From the NCBI RefSeq assembly GCF_014048475.1, contig NZ_NWUS01000001.1:186001-250000 (forward strand): a DNA stretch of 64,000 bases, written 5' to 3'. Position numbers and translations under genes: made by a program. Positions 61,210-64,000 of this stretch are shown piece after piece. Numbering within the stretch: position 1 is the first letter of the stretch; every line of letters starts with the position of its first letter. The stretch is from Bombella favorum (GTDB lineage Bacteria > Pseudomonadota > Alphaproteobacteria > Acetobacterales > Acetobacteraceae). The notes below the pieces were generated by a model. It saw only the letters and a list, made by a program, of their open reading frames with translations, was not told the origin of the DNA and made no database searches.

Positions 61210-64000
61210 TGTTAACATTGGGACGCAGGCTTCTCCGGTATAGCTCCATCTTTTTGGCAGGCTTGGTTCTGCTGGTGTTGCTGCTGCTTGTGGGGATCAA
61301 TCTTCCGCCGACCAAACGGTTTGTAGAGCAGAAGCTGCCGGACTGGTCGGGCGGCATGGTTCAGGTCGAGGGAATTAGTGGGATTTTGCCTTGGCATCTG
61401 GCGCTCTCTCATGTGGTCTTACGGGATCCTCAGGGCATATGGCTGGAAGGGCGTGATGCCGACTTGCGTCTTAGCTTGTTGTCTCTTTTGCATAAGCAGG
61501 TTCATGTGCGTCATCTTTCGGCGGGACTGCTTGTTTATGATCGCAATCCTGTTTTCCCGTCGACCCAAAAACCTAAGGAAACATCCCCAACCGAGTTGCC
61601 AAACTGGGGTGTACGAGTTGATCATTTGGAGCTGTCCTTGTTGACAGTAGGGCAGACTGTTTTTGGGCAGGCAGCGCGTCTGAATATTGAGGGGCGGGCC
61701 CATCTGGGTAGCCTTAGCAGTCTGACACACATGCCATCTTTCAAAGCGATGCCTGCAACCCAGCTCTGGTTGAAGGTGGAGCGCTTGGATGATCCAGCCC
61801 ATCTTTTGGTTGACCTAAAGACCCAGCGGCAGAGAGGGAAGCTTCAGCTGCATTATGACGAGGAGGTGCATGGTTTTGCTACCTCTCCGGGAGGGATGGC
61901 TGTGCTGGACCCTCTGTCTGTTGATCTCTCTGTGGATGGTCCTTATCGAGCGTTGGCAATTAAGCTGGATGCCCGAGCCGCAACTCATCAGGAAAGCCCT
62001 TTGACAGTCATGGTAAAGGGTAGTCTGGATTGTGTGCATCTGAAAGACGACCTAACACTCGCTGTTCATGCGCCTCCCATGGCCTTTCGGCCTGATGTGG
62101 GATGGGAAAAGCTGGATATGACGGCAGCTCTTCACGGGGCAATGCTGGACCCTCAGGGTAGCATACAGTTTGACGGCATGAATCTAATGGCGTCAGGAAC
62201 CGGAGCGGAGCATGTGCATGTTCAATTTGATGGACAGGCAGGCGGAGTGCAGGCCCTTCTTGCCCGTGATGTAGCAGCCTTCCAGAAGGCTCGTACGGGC
62301 AAGGACGAGGCAGGTAAGTTGTCCCTGTCTGCCCGTCTTGATGGTGTCAGAGTACCGGGGAAGGTCCCAACCATTTTGGCGGATGCCCCGCTGATTTTTG
62401 ATGGCACAATACAGCCTTATCAGCCTGATAGGCCTTATCAGATACGCTTAGAGCATGATGCGATAAAACTGGTTGCCGCAGGGAACGTGGCTTCCACCCT
62501 GGCAGGGCATATGCAGCTTGATGTAGAGAAATTGCCGGACCTTGCCGGTTTGATCGGTCAGCAGATGGCTGGATCAGCGCATCTTGGTGGGGATTTCAGT
62601 GTGCCTTTGCAGGCACCAGGCGATATGGTGGCCACTTTGGAGGGGCGTTTCGGCCTGACGGAAGGTCCAGCTCAGGCCGTTGCGCTGATTGGGGATCAAG
62701 GAACGCTGCACCTTCAGGCAAAGCGGGATGGAACTGGTCAGCTGCATCTGGACCAAGCCGTTTTGGGAGGGCGTTCTTTCCGGCTAGAGGGGAAAGGTCA
62801 GTTGGACCCGAAGCAGGTTTTAGCTGCCTCTTTCACATTAGCTCTGTCTGATCTGAAAGCTTTGCACACAGCCTTACGTGGTCAGGCTACGTTGGAGGCC
62901 AGTGTAGGGGGGGCGATGACGGACCTGGCTATGCAGGCGCATCTGGGGGGTATGCTGGGGGTCATACACCCTAGTGTTTCATTGCCTGTTGCACCGTTGG
63001 ATCTAAAGCTGGATGTAGCCCATCTTCCGTCTCAGCCTCAAGGGGCAGTGCAGGTGAGTGGTATGCTCGACCGGTCCCCTCTGAAGCTGCATATGAATTT
63101 CGCCCGCAACGTTGATGGTGGAATGGCAGCATCTATCGATGCTCTGGAATGGAAAGAACTGCAGGGCAGGGCAGATGTGGCTCTACCCGCAGGGCGGCGT
63201 ATTCCCCGTGGGGATGTTGAGTTGAAGATCGCCCGGTTGGATAGCTTTAGTCGTCTTTTAGGGAGGCCCATGGCGGGTCATCTCCAGCTGGCGATGCATA
63301 CGCTACCGGGAACACAGATAGCAGACAAACCACCCATCCAGCCTGATCGTTTGACGCTGGCACTTGATGGTCAGTTCCATATGGGTGGCTACGCCGTGAA
63401 TATGTTGAAATTGAAAGGTGAGATTCAACATCTTCAGCAGGACCCTACGGCGGATCTTGCACTTCAACTTTCCGGCTTGCGGGCTAACGCAATTACGGGC
63501 GATCTGAAACTGCGAGTAAAAGGCCCTCAGACAGCGTTGTCTGTGCAGACTGAAGGTACTTTTGATCATGTTATGGAAGCACCGGCCCGTTTCGCTCTCC
63601 TTGCGCAGGCCAATTTACCAATGCAGAGTGTTAAGTTGGAAAAACTATCTGCCAGCGTGAAAGGGGATGCGCTCCGTCTTCTGTCGCCTGTTAGCGTAGC
63701 CTATGGGTCGAAGCTTGCCGTTGAAAAGCTCTCATTGGAGCTACGCCCTCCTCATGGGGCGGTAGGACGGGTGGCTTTGAATGGGACACTTAAGCCCGAT
63801 TTGGCTCTCGATGCCCGGCTTGAGCATATCACACCAGCCTTAGCAGAACCGTTTGTTCCGTCACTTCATGCCAGAGGTGAGTTTAATGCTGCAGCGAAAT
63901 TGAAAGGCAGCATAACGGCCCCTGTGGGGCGTATCACTCTTGATGGGACAAACCTGGGCCTTCTGAGTGAGTCAACGGTATTGCTACCGGCAGGACAGTT
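61209..64000 (+). CDS. tamB: Translocation and assembly module protein TamB, N-terminal part (runs off the window)
   Basis: TamB is an inner-membrane-anchored periplasmic bridge partner of TamA, also linked to phospholipid transport. About 930 residues are visible with no stop before base 64000. The start MLTLGRRLLRYSSIFLAG leads to a membrane helix (FLAGLVLLVLLLLVGINL, near 16-33) and then a beta-rich periplasmic body: WSGGMVQVEGISGILPWHLALS near 48-69, and LRDPQGIWLEGRDADLRLSLLSL, as in TamB N-terminal AsmA-like repeats. The ATG overlaps the tamA stop by one base (TGATG). The C-terminal DUF490 region is outside the window. Confidence 0.9.
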   Translation, partial: MLTLGRRLLRYSSIFLAGLVLLVLLLLVGINLPPTKRFVEQKLPDWSGGMVQVEGISGILPWHLALSHVVLRDPQGIWLEGRDADLRLSLLSLLHKQVHVRHLSAGLLVYDRNPVFPSTQKPKETSPTELPNWGVRVDHLELSLLTVGQTVFGQAARLNIEGRAHLGSLSSLTHMPSFKAMPATQLWLKVERLDDPAHLLVDLKTQRQRGKLQLHYDEEVHGFATSPGGMAVLDPLSVDLSVDGPYRALAIKLDARAATHQESPLTVMVKGSLDCVHLKDDLTLAVHAPPMAFRPDVGWEKLDMTAALHGAMLDPQGSIQFDGMNLMASGTGAEHVHVQFDGQAGGVQALLARDVAAFQKARTGKDEAGKLSLSARLDGVRVPGKVPTILADAPLIFDGTIQPYQPDRPYQIRLEHDAIKLVAAGNVASTLAGHMQLDVEKLPDLAGLIGQQMAGSAHLGGDFSVPLQAPGDMVATLEGRFGLTEGPAQAVALIGDQGTLHLQAKRDGTGQLHLDQAVLGGRSFRLEGKGQLDPKQVLAASFTLALSDLKALHTALRGQATLEASVGGAMTDLAMQAHLGGMLGVIHPSVSLPVAPLDLKLDVAHLPSQPQGAVQVSGMLDRSPLKLHMNFARNVDGGMAASIDALEWKELQGRADVALPAGRRIPRGDVELKIARLDSFSRLLGRPMAGHLQLAMHTLPGTQIADKPPIQPDRLTLALDGQFHMGGYAVNMLKLKGEIQHLQQDPTADLALQLSGLRANAITGDLKLRVKGPQTALSVQTEGTFDHVMEAPARFALLAQANLPMQSVKLEKLSASVKGDALRLLSPVSVAYGSKLAVEKLSLELRPPHGAVGRVALNGTLKPDLALDARLEHITPALAEPFVPSLHARGEFNAAAKLKGSITAPVGRITLDGTNLGLLSESTVLLPAGQ

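Overview
The window reads as chromosomal core sequence of an acetic acid bacterium (Alphaproteobacteria, Acetobacteraceae), perhaps of the Gluconobacter/Bombella/Saccharibacter type. This is inferred from two SldBA-type PQQ polyol dehydrogenase operons, alphaproteobacterial gene orders (dacC-tmk-holB-metG-tatD-MBL; aroE-coaE-dnaQ; plsC-miaB-phoH-ybeY-corC; argH plus a small lipoprotein opposite a TlpA gene) and moderately high GC. I see no insertion sequence, phage, CRISPR array, rRNA or tRNA gene. Genes are packed tightly, with many 1-14 bp overlaps of the ATGA, GTGA, TTGA and TAATG type. No gene-free stretch exceeds about 230 bases.

Layout. 1-1006 (minus): DedA membrane protein and a partial ATP-grasp protein. 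1143-8254 (plus): MltB-like transglycosylase and D,D-carboxypeptidase, then tmk, holB, metG, tatD and a PhnP-like hydrolase. 8268-10538 (minus): hypothetical gene, small lipoprotein, argH. 10549-16373 (plus): TlpA-like thioredoxin, N-formylglutamate amidohydrolase family protein, aroE, coaE, dnaQ, glycosyltransferase 9, pyrC. 16548-22927 (plus): YfgM-like protein, bamB, der, sugar porter, second MFS exporter. 23015-29314: ubiA, rsmE, gshA, lolA, rsmI and an LpoA-like lipoprotein. 29405-33215 (minus): hypothetical gene and the lipid A/Kdo block (LpxL-like, lpxK, waaA). 33362-38576 (plus): fabI, aroC, nrdA, nrdB. 38801-41523: ispB, murI, pyrE. 41729-41983 (plus): small hypothetical gene with its own terminator. 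42129-47444 (minus): two tandem sldBA operons. 47561-58934 (minus): chorismate mutase, metallophosphatase, smc, DsbA-like, corC-like, ybeY, phoH, miaB, plsC. 59113-64000 (plus): tamA and partial tamB.

How the genes work together. Much of the window builds the Gram-negative envelope: peptidoglycan (MltB, DacC, MurI, LpoA), lipid A/Kdo (LpxL, LpxK, WaaA), phospholipid (FabI, PlsC) and outer-membrane assembly (BamB, YfgM, LolA, TamA/B). The rest covers DNA replication and precursors (tmk, holB, dnaQ, nrdAB with an upstream NrdR-type box pair, smc), the chorismate pathway (aroE, aroC, chorismate mutase), pyrimidines (pyrC, pyrE) and RNA modification or processing (rsmE, rsmI, miaB, ybeY). The two SldBA systems would oxidise polyols in the periplasm and pass electrons to ubiquinone, whose synthesis uses UbiA and a polyprenyl chain of the kind made by IspB.

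The most notable signals are: (1) the tandem sldBA duplication with a stretch so similar at DNA level (10 mismatches in 253 bp by eye) that gene conversion is likely, plus duplicated upstream elements; (2) an NrdR box pair before an NrdA that lacks the usual N-terminal ATP-cone; (3) an uncharacterised DedA/ATP-grasp gene pair; (4) twin-arginine-like signals on four periplasmic envelope proteins; (5) two head-to-head gene pairs with almost no promoter space. I did not find a clear, wholly new multi-gene system.
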